Assembly (NCBI RefSeq): GCF_051622035.1
Contig: NC_135360.1
Coordinates: 5,332,001 to 5,396,000 of the forward strand
Source: Arctopsyche grandis
Taxonomy: Eukaryota; Arthropoda; Insecta; Trichoptera; Hydropsychidae
Length of the DNA stretch: 64,000 nt
Direction: 5' to 3'
In this document: piece after piece, positions 20,775 to 32,592 of the stretch
How positions within the stretch are numbered: position 1 is the stretch's first letter
How the letters are laid out: the number at the start of each line of letters is the position of its first letter
Translations under genes and position numbers: made by a program
The notes under the pieces: model-generated
What the model saw: the letters and a program-made list of their open reading frames with translations, nothing else
Databases searched by the model: none
Told to the model about the DNA's origin: nothing

Positions 20775-22964
20775 TGGGAGACAACTCCGCCCCTGGTAAT
20801 GAAAACTTACCTTCACTTTTTTTTAAAAAAACTGCTCTATCCATATCTCGTCCCCTCTTTAAACTCTTCAATCATTCCTTTATATCTTCCTTTATACCCA
20901 ACGAATGGAAAACTTCTAACATTATTCCTATCTACAAAAAGGGAAACAAATTAGAAGCCACTAATTATCGTCCTATCAGTCTTTCACCTCAATCTTCATA
21001 CGCGGTTGAGATTCGCGAAGAGCTACGTCTGGACAGTATTACTACACGGATGTGAGACGTGGACTCTGAAAACCAAGATGATCAGCCGCATTGAAGCTTT
21101 TGAGATGTGGGTCTATAGGCGTATGCTGAAGATTCCGTGGACCAAAAAGATATCAAACGAAGCTGTCCTCGGCATGATGGGGAGAGGCAGGGAACTTGTT
21201 TCTGTCATCAAGCGGAGAAAGATGGAGTACCTCGGACACATGATACGGGGTCCAAAATACGAATTTCTCCGTTTGATAACCATGGGGAAAATAGAAGGAA
21301 AAAAATGGATTGGCAGAAAAAAGTTATCTTGGCTTCGAAACATGCGCATGTGGACCGATATGAGCGCCGAAGAGCTATTCCGAGCCGCTGAAGACCGATG
21401 CGAATATATTCAAATAATCGACGAGGTGGTCGCCAACGTCCGGATGCGGACAAGACATTAACAAGAAGAAGAAGTCTTTCACCCATTTTGCTAAAATGTT
21501 TTGAAAAAATCATCGCCTCTCAACTGACTAAATTTCTTGAGTCTTGTAACCTTTTATCTAAATACCAGCATGGTTTTATAAAAGGCCGATCAGTACTGAG
21601 TAACCTTTTAACCGTGCACAATGATTGGTCTCTCTTTCTTAATAATAATATACCCGTAGATGTCGTCTATCTTGACTTCGAAAAAGCCTTTGATAGAGTT
21701 CCTATCGATCGGCTTTTACTAAAAATCGAGTATATAGGTGTGAGAGGAAGGCTACTTGACTGGATCAGAGTGTTTTTAAAGTCTAGATACTTCTCGGTGA
21801 GGATTGGATCCTGCTCTTCAGAATCTCATCCCGTCCTTAGTGGTGTTCCCCAAGGCTCTGTTTTAGGGCCAATTCTTTTTTTAATTTTTATTAATGATAT
21901 AGCAAATGACCTCACTTGTAAATATTCTATTTTCGCTGACGACATTAAACTTTATTGTCCTGCCAACTCAGATGGCTTCAATTTCTCTTCAAAGCGATTT
22001 GGACACAATTGTCACGTGGTCAAAAACTTGTCTTCTAACTTTAAATGTTAAGAAATGCTCTGCTCTCCACCTAGGAAAAAATAACCCAAATCTTTCCTAC
22101 AAAATAAACAGCCTTTTCCTCAATTGCGTCCAATACCAATTAGACCTAGGTATCATCACCACTTGCGACCTAAAATGGTCCGCACATATAAATCATATTG
22201 TCAACAAAACTTACTCATTTTTGTATGTTATATAGCGGGTATTCAATTTTCTAAATTTAACTATTTTAACAAAAAACTTTCATCAGACCTAAACTTGAAT
22301 ACGCTTTTAACATATGGAATCCTCATTTTAAAAAGGATATTACATGTATTGAAAGGGTTCAAAGGAGAATTTCAAAGATTCCTTCTGAACTCAAATCACT
22401 TTCTTATAATGAAAGATTGAAAATAATGAATCTCACTACATTGGAGACGAGAAGAAATAGAGGTGACTTAATCGAAGTCTATAAAATTCTTAATAATCAC
22501 TATAATTGTCATATGTCTAATTTTATTTCATTCAACATAAACACTCACCTCAGAGGTCACTCGCTTAGACTCCAAAAAGATAAATCTAATAAATTGATCA
22601 GAGATACATTATTTTCTAACAGAGTGGTTTCAGTTTGGAATAGTCTTCTCAACGATTTAGTTACCTCTATTAATATTAATATTTTTAAGAATAAACTTGA
22701 TACTTTTTTTAAAACCAAAGGATTTTTGTGATTCTTCTTTCCCATAATCATATTTCTGTATTTTTATCTTTTTTTGTTTATATATATTTTTTTTTTCTTC
22801 TCTTATTTTATTTTATTTTAATATTGTTTTTTTAATGTATTTTAATTTTTCTCATTTTTTTATTGCATATATGTATGTATAATTTGTAAAATATGTTTTT
22901 TCAAACCCCTTGGGCCTATCGGCTTTGCCGCCTCCCCCAAGTATATTAAATAAATAAATAAATA
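20775..22964 (+). mobile_element. CR1-like LINE, 5'-truncated, broken
   Basis: Reverse-transcriptase homology: PLFKLFNHSFISSFIPNEWK, NYRPISLS, then after an insertion CFEKIIASQL, QHGFIKGRSVLSNLL, YLDFEKAFDRVP, LSGVPQGSVLGPILF and the catalytic FADDIKLY. Frameshifts follow near 21990 and near 22230. The 3' end has TTGGGCCTATCGGCTTTGCC and the tail TTAAATAAATAAATAAAT near 22945-22962, typical of this group. The endonuclease half is missing. Exact clade (CR1 versus L2/Daphne-like) is not certain. Confidence 0.85.
20989..21472 (+). mobile_element. RTE-type LINE 3' fragment inserted in the CR1-like LINE
   Basis: Encodes the C-terminal end of an RTE/BovB-like polyprotein: LLHGCETWTLKTKM, EAFEMWVYRRMLKIPW, RRKMEYLGHMIRG, GKKWIGRKKLSWLRN. 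It ends in a short GAA-repeat tail (AAGAAGAAG). The host LINE's AGTCTTTCACC is duplicated on both sides (20978-20988 and 21473-21483), the expected target-site duplication, so this is a 5'-truncated insertion younger than the CR1-like copy. A related copy is at 33796-36190. Confidence 0.9.
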
Positions 22965-22965
22965 T

Positions 22966-24940
22966 CAAAACAAATTGGAAATTATTCAGAGAACTAGTAG
23001 AAGAAAACATTCGATTAAACATTCCCCTAAAAACTGAAGAGAACCTGAACGAAGCCGTAACTCATGTAACAGAAGTGATCCAAGAAGCAGCTCGCAGAGC
23101 GTCTCCGCTACTTAAAGAAGATCAAAAAAATATTGAAAATTTACCCCTATTTATAAAAGCCACAGATTACTCACTATGGAAGGCTACAAAAAAAATTAAA
23201 CAACGACAGATACACATACCCCCCCATTAAATTAGAAAACGATAAATGGGCAAGAAACAATACTGACAAAGCCTTAGCATTTGCCAATCACTTAATAAAA
23301 ATATTCGAATCATTTCCTGCCGCTTGTAAAGAAAATGAAAACGAAGAAAAAAATATTCTCTCAGAAGCACCACATCAGCTTGATATTCCAATTAAAAAAA
23401 TATCCATAAGCGAAGTTAAGTCTATCATTGGAAACGAACTAAAAAAGCCCCAGGTATTGACATGATCACAGGCAGAATACTAAAGGAACTCCCGGAAAAA
23501 GGTATGAGAATTTTAACTTATATTTATAACACCATCATACGATTGGAATATTTTCCACAAAAATAGAAAATAGCCCAAATAATTCTCATACCAAAACCGG
23601 GAAAGGATCCACAAGAGGTAAAATCATACAGACCTATAAGCCTTCTATCTATATTATCTCAAGTATTCGAAAAACTTTTACTACTGAGAATAAGACCAAT
23701 CCTCCAAAAACAAAAGGTAATTCCTAGTCACCAATTTGGTTTTTTACAAAAGCACGGAACTGTTGAACAAGTAGATCGCGTGGCGAACAAAATAAGCCTA
23801 AGCCTACATGAGAAGAAATACTGTTCGGCTCCCTTCCTAGACATTAGCCAAGCTTTCGACAAGGTCTGGCACACTGGGTTGCAATACAAACTCAAAAAGA
23901 GTCTGCCATACAATATATATCTAATACTGAAGTCATACCTGAAAGAAAGATACTTTCAAGTAAAATATCAGGATGCTGAATCAACAGTATGCGCAATCAA
24001 ATCCAGAATGCCCCAAGGTAATGTACTAGGCCCTGTTTTGTATCTTATATATATACAGCAGACCTACCAACAACGAACAGATTGACCACTGCGACCTTTG
24101 CTGACGACACAATAGTGATGGCATCACACGAAGACCCGGAAATCGCCTCATCCTACTTGCAAGAAAACCTCAACCGAATCCAAGTGGTTGCAGATATGGA
24201 GAGTGCGGGCAAATGAACAAAAATCTGTCCATGTAACCTTCACAATGAGGAAGAAGACTTGTCCTCCAATAAAGTTGAACAACGCAGTGATCCCACAGGC
24301 AGAGGAGGCAAGATACCTGGACCGCAGGTTGATATGGCGGAAGCACATCTGGACAAAAAAGGAAGCAACTAAACTTCAAGTTCCGGAAACACTACTGGCT
24401 AATTGGAAGGAATTCAAAACTGACCACGGAGAACTAACTCTTGGATTATAAGGCCATCCTCAAACCAATATGGATGTACGGGATACAGCTATGGGGGTCA
24501 GCGAGCAAAACGAACGTCGAAATAATCCAAAGATTCCAGAACAAAATCCTGAGTATTATACTGGAGGCCTCCTGGTTTGTCCCGAACGACATAGTCCACC
24601 GAGATACGAGGATGACAATGGTCATTGAAGAGTCAAATTCTGCAGTCTCAAAATATAAAGAAAGTCTTAGGAACCACCCCAACAGTCTGGCCAGGGAGTT
24701 ATTAGATAACAAGCCAATAAAAAGACCCAAGAGAGGTGATCCCTTGGACCAGTAACAGAGAGTGAATTGCCAATGGGCATTTCACCCACATGCTAGGTTT
24801 TATGGGTTTCTAGGATTGTATGATTAATATTCTATGTATTGTATGTTTAGTTCTAGGATTAAAAATGGAACGAAATGACAAAATGAACTGCTATTTATGT
24901 AAGATTGGAAACGAAAACGAAATAGGTTTTGTGAGGAATA
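22966..24940 (+). mobile_element. Jockey-clade LINE relic
   Basis: Begins inside the reverse-transcriptase ORF (NWKLFRELVEENI), then KSYRPISLLSILSQVFEKL, HQFGFLQKHGTVEQ, DISQAFDKVWHTGL, QGNVLGPVLYLIY and the C-terminal ASWFVPNDIVHRDT and HPNSLARELLDN motifs of Jockey. The YADD-type motif region is out of frame, and several stops and shifts break the frame. The 5' half (ORF1, endonuclease) is absent. The 3' UTR runs to about 24940, where the duplicated G3 flank starts. Confidence 0.88.
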
Positions 24941-25196
24941 GGAAAAGTGAGCTCTGCATTTTTTTCAAAAAAAAGGCCTCTGTATCTATGTAATTGAACA
25001 TTTAATTATTTAATATATAATGGAGTATATAATTGAACTTACTTTTTAATATTATTCACTAAGTACACGGAAATTTATTTCAAACATTTCAATCTTTTAA
25101 ATTATTACTATTCCTTTTGTAACTTTATTTAGAATACTAATAACATTTAAATAAACGCTATTAACATTTATGGTACACCTTAACATTACTTATGAT

Positions 25197-25342
25197 TAGA
25201 GGTCGGAATCTGAAGGGGCCGGAAACGTGCCGCCTATTGTTCCATTGTTGTAAATCCTTTGTAAAAAAGGTTCGGCAAACCTTTAATAATGCATTTACAA
25301 TCTTTGAACAATAAACAGCCCCTTTAGAATCCGTGCTCTACT
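25197..25342. mobile_element. hAT MITE, family M, copy 1, 8-bp target duplication
   Basis: Begins TAGAGGTCGG, ends CTCTA, with an inner conserved core TTACAAAGGATTT / AGGTTTGCGGAACC (inverse orientation here). CTTATGAT stands on both sides (25189-25196, 25343-25350). The paralogous site beside G1 (about 3915-3930) reads CTTATGATACTG uninterrupted, so this insertion postdates the G1/G3 duplication. It lies just 3' of the G3 stop and may fall in its 3' UTR. Confidence 0.9.
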
Positions 25343-25364
25343 TATGATACTGATACGGTAAATT

Positions 25365-27095
25365 TCAATTATCACATTTGTGTGGTTTTTCCCCTTTGTG
25401 CGTTTTCATGTGTGTATGAAGATTACTAATTTGTCTAAATGTTTTTAAGCAAACATCACATTTGTATGGCTTTTCCCCCGTGTGAGTTCTCATGTGTGTA
25501 TGAAGATTATTACTTTGACTAAATGATTTTAAGCAAACATTACATTTGTGTGGTTTTTCCCCTCTGTGCCTTTTCACGTGTAAATTAAGATAACTTTTTA
25601 CAGAAAATGATTTCAAACAAATATCGCATTTGTGTGGTTTTTCCCCTTTGTGCGTTTCCAGGTGCACACTAAGAGAATTTTTAAAAGTAAACGATTTTAA
25701 GCAAATATCACATTTGTGTGGCTTTTCCCCTGTGTGAGATTTCATGTGTTTATGAAGACCATCAATTCGACTAAATGATTTCAAGCAAGCCTTGCATTTG
25801 TGTGGTTTTTCCCGTGTGTGACATACCATGTGTGTAGCAAGATTATTTTTTAGAGCAAAGGATTTCAAACAAATATCACATTTGTATGGTTTTTCCCCTT
25901 TGTGTGTTTTCAGGTGTATACTAAGATAATTTTTTGCAGAAAATGATTTTAAGCAAAGATCACATTTGTGTGGCTTTTCCCCCGTGTGAGATCTCATGTG
26001 TATATGAAGACTATCAATTCGAATAAATGATTTTAAGCAAACCTCGCATTTGTGTATTTCCCCTGTGTGACATATCATGTGTTTATCAAGATTATTTTTT
26101 AGAGTATAGGATTTCAAACAAATATTACATTTGTATGGTTTTTCCCCGTTGTGTGTTTTCACGTGTATACTAAGATAACTTTTTACAGCAAATGATTTTA
26201 AACAAATATTACATTTGTATGGCTTTTCCCCCGTGTGAATTCCCATGTGTCTATGAAGATAACTAATTTGACTAAATGATTTTAAGCAAATATCACATTT
26301 GTGTGGCTTTTCCCCCGTGTGAGTTCTCATGTGTGCATGAAGATTATTCATTCGACTAAATGATTTTAAGCAAACCTCACATTTGTGTGGTTTTTTCCCC
26401 GTGTGACATCTCATGTGTTTACGTACACTATCTTTTTGAGTAAAGGATTTCAAACAAATATCACATTGGTAAATATTCGATAATGGAGACTTTTCCGATG
26501 GAACTCCAGTAACATCTGCCCCAAAATCACTCGAAATATCCTTTCCTACGTGTATCTGTAAAGTTAAACGAACGTTATACAATGAAAATGAATACAATAC
26601 GTTTTTAACAAGATTAGAAGCGACTATACCGGAGATGTAATATTTTCCATCAAATAGATATTTTGTTTTGAAACGCTTCTTTCTAAGGCACTAGATTTGA
26701 AGTCATTCGCCTCGTCATTACAAACATTTGGTGACGAATCACCATCTGATTCATCCTTCCATATTAAATCTTCCAGTAAAACATTTTCCGTCTTCACATT
26801 CAAACTCTCATTCAACGTCAGCTTCGACGTTCCGTTGCTTTGAAGACAATCGTTTCGAAAACTGCTGAGCAATTCCAGAGTGTTGATACACGAGAGGCAT
26901 ATCGCATCTGGTAACCCGTCACCTCTTTTAACCTGCAAATGAGAGGGGCAGCGATGAATAGTTAATTTGGATGACAATAGGATAAAAGTAACTAACCTGC
27001 AGTCGACAAGAGGTTTGTATGAGCTGTGCCAGTGGATGAGGATTGTCGTGAATGGAGACAGTCGGAGCAGAACCAAGACAAAGCCTGCACTCCAT
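25365..27095 (-). CDS. G3: ZAD domain C2H2 zinc-finger protein, 13 fingers
   Basis: Exons 27095-26997, 26932-26630 and 26555-25365, phase 0 throughout, GT-AG introns of 64 and 74 nt. ZAD from MECRLCL through CLSC to RNDCLQS; acidic linker LLEDLIWKDESDGDSS; then 13 C2H2 fingers. It is the close paralog of G1, with most fingers in the same order but different helices at fingers 12-13 and one linker shortened by one residue (HTGEIHKC). It retains the full C-terminus ([10 protein letters not shown]) that G1 lost to a stop. Presumed nuclear DNA-binding regulator; no target can be inferred. Confidence 0.92.
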
Positions 27096-27449
27096 CGCAT
27101 TTACCAAGTCTTCTGTCAAAACTGAACACTTCTATTCAATGGTAACATGTAAATAGTTCGAATACTATTCACCGAATGCTATTCTACTAACGACCAGAAA
27201 TCAGACGCCAAGACGTCTCTATGCACAAAAATATAATAACAGCATAGCCTGGTATTCGACATAAAATCTAACATGGCCACCCTCTCGGTATTGTCAGTGC
27301 AAAAAAAAACCGCTTAAATTTTTCGGGAATAACTTTTAATTAAACGCCTATAACATTATCTTTTTCACACTGTATGTCTGACCGCACTATGCGACCGTGC
27401 ACTGCTGCGAATTTAATTAAAATTCAAAATTTAAGAATTTAATTTAAAA

Positions 27450-27656
27450 ATGAAAGAAGATTATAATTTATTGAAAGAAGTTGTTTCTGCTTTGGCCGAA
27501 GAATATTGTGTGGCAATTTTAGAATCTCAAAATATTACATCGGGCACAACACTAGTATTATATAAATACAAACACAGCAGGCCTTACCGATCTGATGGAA
27601 CTCCAGCGATGAATTATGTCTCTAGCAAACATCCTTTTGGCTTTTATAATACGTAA
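27450..27656 (+). CDS. 68-codon ORF of unknown function, divergent from G3
   Basis: Near-identical copy of the ORF at 6167 (MKEDYNLLKEVV ... HPFGFYNT). Only three bases differ over the coding part, each changing an amino acid. The start lies about 350 bp from the G3 ATG in head-to-head layout. The end overlaps GTAAGATG, a plausible splice donor, so a longer spliced product is possible; alternatively the TAA is the true stop and AATAAA at about 27772 the polyadenylation signal. Function unknown. Confidence 0.5.
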   Translation: MKEDYNLLKEVVSALAEEYCVAILESQNITSGTTLVLYKYKHSRPYRSDGTPAMNYVSSKHPFGFYNT

Positions 27657-28376
27657 GATGAATACCATTTCTTTATATAATGGTACATATGACAAATTAA
27701 TTGTTTTGCTATGTTCTACATACATATATTTATGTGGTTTCTATTGATAGTTCACTTTCAACTTTTTATTCAATAAATAAATAGATGTAATATGTGGTCA
27801 TCTTGTTCGATATTAATACATATCAGATCTGCTTCGAATGTGAAAATTCATGTGCGTCATTATACATTTGCAATTTTGTTACGAAATCTCACAATTTAAC
27901 CAAATATCAGGGTTGTAGAATAGCCGATACGCGCCGGTACGGCGTCCTGCTACCTATTATCAGCACCGGGTCGCGACCCGCCATAAAAATTTCAAAAATC
28001 AAAATAATTAGTATAAAATTTTAATTTTTTCGAAAAATTTGACCACTTTTGCAATATTTTTCACCCAAGTTCGATAAACAAGGAGCGCTGTCGTGGCTTT
28101 ACATAGGTGAGGCACCAGATGTGTCTAGCGCATTTAAATATTGGTCCCCATTCATGGACCCATTAACAAAATAAATGGGCCCTGGACCTTTTTTCTTTTA
28201 TGAGTATGACAGCTCAAACCATTGTTTAGGGTGGACGCTTAAGTGTTCTCAGGGGCGGCGACGAAGGATACATTCATCACTCGAAGATTGCTTTGAGGAT
28301 GCATTTCTTGCAACATGAGCGCTAAATTAGCATCTAAGTTCGAAAGAGCAGCTTTTCGAAAAGATTTTAGATATTA
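27657..28376. other. Interval without recognisable gene
   Basis: AT-rich to about 27910, with AATAAATAAATAG near 27772, then GC-richer sequence (GGTCGCGACCCGCC near 27967). No conserved coding segment or element end is clear to me. Confidence 0.4.
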
Positions 28377-29199
28377 TGAATGGCAGCGTTAACACTAGCG
28401 GTAGATACCGCGTTATTTGACGGCGTGGAAACATACAGCGTGATCCAATTTTTCACCAATCCGCGAGCCACACGACGCCCCTCCATAGCTCAGGCAGTAC
28501 CCCTAGGATTGCCTTGGGGGGATGTCGTCGATATTTCAGAGAGCGTGTCGCGAACATATTTACGACATTTGCTCGGCTCATTACTTTATTCAATTATCTT
28601 TCTATTTACCCGGCTTCGCTCGGTATTTGTAATATAAACCGCTTAAACATGGCCAATCTAATGTGGCAGCTCCCCAGGTACAAGGTGTGATACCGCTTCT
28701 TCTGTCATAACAAAATGCAGTGCATAACCATCACCTCATAACCACTTTATTGTTCAATTATCGTACTCTACTCATAACTGGTCATCTAAACACGCAACTT
28801 TTATTGTTCGCAGCACACCCACAACACAGCCTTCTACGAATCGAAACTCCAAGCGAGATGACATGACTAAACTACAAATATCAAAATGTCAATATTGAAG
28901 TACCTACCTAGTTCGTTTTGTGACCCTCATTTATTAAAAAATGTTGCTAATTTATTGAAAAATGTGATTTTCAGGAAAGAGTTGAAAAAAATAGAGCAAT
29001 CTAAAAGGTTGGGCTGCGGAGCTGATGAGATATATATATACCATCATCCTCGACATTTCACGAACTGAGCTTTTTGGCCAACGTAGAAAAACCCGTGCTG
29101 ACTATGGTAATCATCTTGATTATATTACTACTTTTAGAAAATAATTTATTTATTAGGTACTATTCGACCACATCAACTTTAGTCTCGGCCCGATGATCA
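28377..29199 (+). repeat. Left arm of a 4-kb palindrome
   Basis: About 823 bp, nearly identical to the reverse complement of 31532-32356. It begins TGGCAGCGTTAACACTAGCG and ends CGGCCCGATGAT. It contains the word TACCCGGCTTCGCTCGGTAT, shared with 7090. An open stretch reads MSILKYLPSSFCDPHLLKN and continues out of frame as ELFGQRRKTRADYGNHLDY; it recurs in the other arm and I do not recognise it. Confidence 0.85.
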
Positions 29200-29339
29200 A
29201 GAAGTATATAAAGGTAAAAATAAAAACCAAAGTAATATAAAAACTTTATTTATATTACTTATTATATAGTAAACATTTTACATAAACAAAAAAACAAATT
29301 ATAATGAAATACAATAATAAAGGAGGTATGTAAAAAATA

Positions 29340-30470
29340 AATGATGACTAGATGATTATCTTTATGTGTGATGTTGTTTGATGTTTTATAAAAATTTTTG
29401 AAGCCAACCCTTCTGTTATTCGTATACCCGGATTGTATTTAATATTTTTAGGAATGTGGATAATTGGCGGACGTTTGGTAATGTGTGTTGATGGTTCCAA
29501 CCCTTCTATTACTTGTATTTTGGGTGAATTGAAGCTAGTATTCTCGGGTATGTGGATAACATGTGGCGATGAGTTTGATAAAGATGTGAGAGATAATGAA
29601 TTATTAATTTCAGTATAATACAAATTTTTCGTTTGAGCTTCATATATTATATTGTTTATGGCATGTGCTTTATCTAATTTTAGTTTCGGATTTAAGCCTT
29701 TTAAACTCTCAATCCAGGACGCACACATTAGATCGAAAGAAGTTTGGGAAGATTCAACAATGGGCCGAGACAGTATAGTGCATGCTTGTGCAAGCAGCTC
29801 ATTTTTTTTGTTCGGCCTATTCTTTGTTATTTTCGGCATTGGACCTTCATCGTCATCATTAAGAGACGAATATATCAAAGACTCTTTTTGTACTACTTCA
29901 TTTTGGTGTTGTTGAGAATAATCTTCCTGAAAAAAAAAAAAAATTTAATTTAAAATTTTTCAGATGCCAACAACAGATGCAGAATGAATCGAAATCGCAA
30001 ATGAATTTGGAAAACTTTACAATTTCCCCAGATGCATTGGAAGTCTAGATGGCAAACACATTGAAATTATTAAACCTCGAATTTCAGGTCCCTCATACTA
30101 CAATTATAAAGGCTTTTATAGCATTGTCCTCATGGCTTTGGTTAATGCGAGAAAAGAGTTCATCATGATTGATGTAGGAACAAACGGAAAAATCTAAGAT
30201 GGTGGAGTTTTATTCTATACGAAATTTTGGGAACTCTATGAACAACGCAAATTAAATTTGCCAGAGCCATGTCCATTGCCCAACACCACTACGAATTTTC
30301 CATATGTATTAGTAGCTGATGATATTGCATTAGAAGAAGACAAAGACACAATAACTAGCCTTTCCACTTATTTTAATCGAAATGCTAAGTCAGATGCAAA
30401 AACAGTCAGAGACGAGTTTCGACAGTATTTCTTCGATGAGAAAAGAAGAACAGCCTTGTAACCTTGTAGA
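29340..30470. mobile_element. PIF/Harbinger relic with two divergent-type ORFs
   Basis: On the plus strand about 29963-30461 is a Harbinger transposase: LYNFPRCIGSLDGKHIEII (first catalytic Asp), YYNYKGFYSIVLMALV, then DGGVLFYTKFWE and PYVLVADD, then directly the C-terminal SDAKTVRDEFRQYF, so the part carrying the last catalytic residue is deleted; TGA and TAA interrupt it at about 29986 and 30196. On the minus strand 29878-29348 encodes KITKNRPNKKNELLAQ, then DLMCASWIESLKGLNPK, the C-terminal half of the MADF/Myb-like companion protein that Harbinger elements carry. It lies between the arms of the 28.4-32.4 kb palindrome. Confidence 0.82.
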
Positions 30471-30726
30471 CACCGTGGTATATAATTATCTATACCTATA
30501 TAATTATCATTATTATTTACTTGTTTTTTTACTATACATATTTCTTTCTTGCTTTTTATTTTTTTACTATCTTTTTTATTCTTTTTTATGTATATTTGTA
30601 TTGTATTGATTTTTTTAAATAAAATAATTTCATTTGTGATCCGTAATTATTATTTACCGTAATAATTTTTCATATTGCTATGCTACATTATATTTATATA
30701 CATATATTCAAAGACATGGTTATATC

Positions 30727-30851
30727 TAGTCACCGGACCCAGAAGGTGACGCGTATTGTTCAAAGGTTGTAAATGCATTGTTAAAGGTTTGCGGAACCTT
30801 TTTTACAAAGGATTTACAACAATGTATAGCACTGTGACTATCCTACCTCTA
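30727..30851. mobile_element. hAT MITE, family M, copy 2, 8-bp target duplication
   Basis: 125 bp from TAGTCACCGG to CTACCTCTA, with GTTATATC on both sides (30719-30726 and 30852-30859). The core GTTGTAAATGCATTGTTA and ACAAAGGATTTACAACAATG is shared with copies at 25197 and 63479. Confidence 0.9.
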
Positions 30852-30859
30852 GTTATATC

Positions 30860-31531
30860 GCACTATCATCGAAAATCACCATAAGCTAGGGTTGCCAAGT
30901 GTCATGGACAAAAAAAGAGAACATTTAACAAAAAAAATGTTTATTTTACAATTTTCTTTATAATTGTGCGGGAAAAGATTATATCTATAAGGCCGGTCAT
31001 ACCGTGAGTATGTACCATTTACCATGCACCCTCTTTTTTTGAAATTTCGACTTAAGATCTTTCGATTTTCGATCTTTGCGTTTTCGGTAATATCAGATTC
31101 CGGCTCGTCACGTAGACCCCCATAAGGCTAAGGTATCACAATAATTTTTAAAACAAATTTACACAAAAGTCCAATTATCTCAAAGGAAATATTATATGAC
31201 TTATTCCACTTTCATAATAACCGGAATATACATATGTAGTTAGGAACTTAAAAAGTGCGCTTAAAAATTAATTGTTGAATTTAATCATCTTCATTCTCAC
31301 TCAATTTCATCACCTCTGTTGCTATATTTATTTATACACTGCTAATTTGATTCAAAAGTTTCTTATTTTCTTTATAAAATTCTAAACTATCCCATGTACG
31401 CGTTCGATGAATGCCACGTTTTTTCTATATGTATCTAAAAAAACCACGTCCCACATTCACCGCTGTTTGATTTCGCCCTCATGCCATCTTCATGGTGTTT
31501 AATATTGTTTTCAGTCCATTGTCGAATTACT
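30860..31531. other. Interval without clear gene inside the palindrome spacer
   Basis: Begins GCTAGGGTTGCCAAGTGTC (about 30886), similar to a hAT terminus (compare 9970), then AT-rich sequence. Minus-strand words near 31500 (HHEDGMRAKSNSGECGTWF) look protein-like but I cannot assign them. Confidence 0.35.
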
Positions 31532-32356
31532 ATCATCGGGCCGAGACTAAAGATGATGTGGTCGAATAGAGTACCTAATAAATAAATTATTTTCTAAAAG
31601 TAGTAATATAATCAAGATGATTACCATAGTCAGCACGGGTTATTCTACGTTGGCCAAAAAGCTCAGTTCGTGAAATGTCGAGGATGATGGTATATGTATA
31701 TATCTCATCAGCTCCGCAGCCCGACCTTTTAGATTGCTCTATTTTTTTCAACTCTTTCCTGAAAATCACATTTTTCAATAAATTAGCAACATTTTTTAAT
31801 AAATGAGGGTCACAAAACGAACTAGGTAGGTACTTCAATATTGACATTTTGATATTTGTAGTTTAGTCATGTCATCTCGCTTGGAGTTTCGATTCGTAGA
31901 AGGCTGTGTTGTGGGTGTGCTGCGAACAATAAAAGTTGCGTGTTTAGATGACCAGTTATGAGTAGAGTACGATAATTGAACAATAAAGTGGTTATGAGGT
32001 GATGGTTATGAACTGCATTTTGTTATGACAGAAGAAGCGGTATCACACCTTGTACCTGGGGAGCTGCCACATTAGATTGGCCATGTTTAAGCGGTTTATA
32101 TTACAAATACCGAGCGAAGCCGGGTAAATAGAAAGATAATTGAATAAAGTAATGAGCCGAGCAAATGTCGTAAATATGTTCGCGACACGCTCTCTGAAAT
32201 ATCGACGACATCCCCCCAAGGCAATCCTAGGGGTACTGCCCGAGCTATGGAGGGGCGTCGTGTGGCTCGCGGATTGGTGAAAAATTGGATCACGCTGTAT
32301 GTTTCCACGCCGTCAAATAACGCGGTATCTACCGCTAGTGTTAACGCTGCCAATGA
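31532..32356 (-). repeat. Right arm of the 4-kb palindrome
   Basis: Reverse complement of 28377-29199 with few differences. Together the arms enclose a 2.3-kb spacer with the Harbinger relic and a hAT MITE. Arms may be long terminal inverted repeats of one composite element or an inverted duplication. The outer junction on this side cuts into hAT coding sequence at 32357. Confidence 0.85.
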
Positions 32357-32592
32357 CTTTGACATTTTATCAACCAGTAAAGTTTTTAGAACTGCATATT
32401 TTATAGTTAAACATGGTAGACCATATTCTGATTGTTTTGATCCATTACTTTTACAAGAATTAAATGGATCGGAAATTAGCTATAGTTTGCATTCGCGTTA
32501 TAGTACAATAAATATAATTGATTATGTCGGTCAAAACATGAAATCTCGGGTATGCGAAAAAATTAGAATTGAATTGAAAAAATTGTGCAAAT
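32357..32592 (+). mobile_element. hAT transposase internal fragment
   Basis: One frame reads DFDILSTSKVFRTAYFIVKH, then DPLLLQELNGSEISYSLHSR and NIIDYVGQNMKSRV, the region upstream of the catalytic core in KIAA1586/GTF2IRD2-like hAT transposases. It is cut by the palindrome on the left and by the LTR fossil on the right. Confidence 0.7.
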
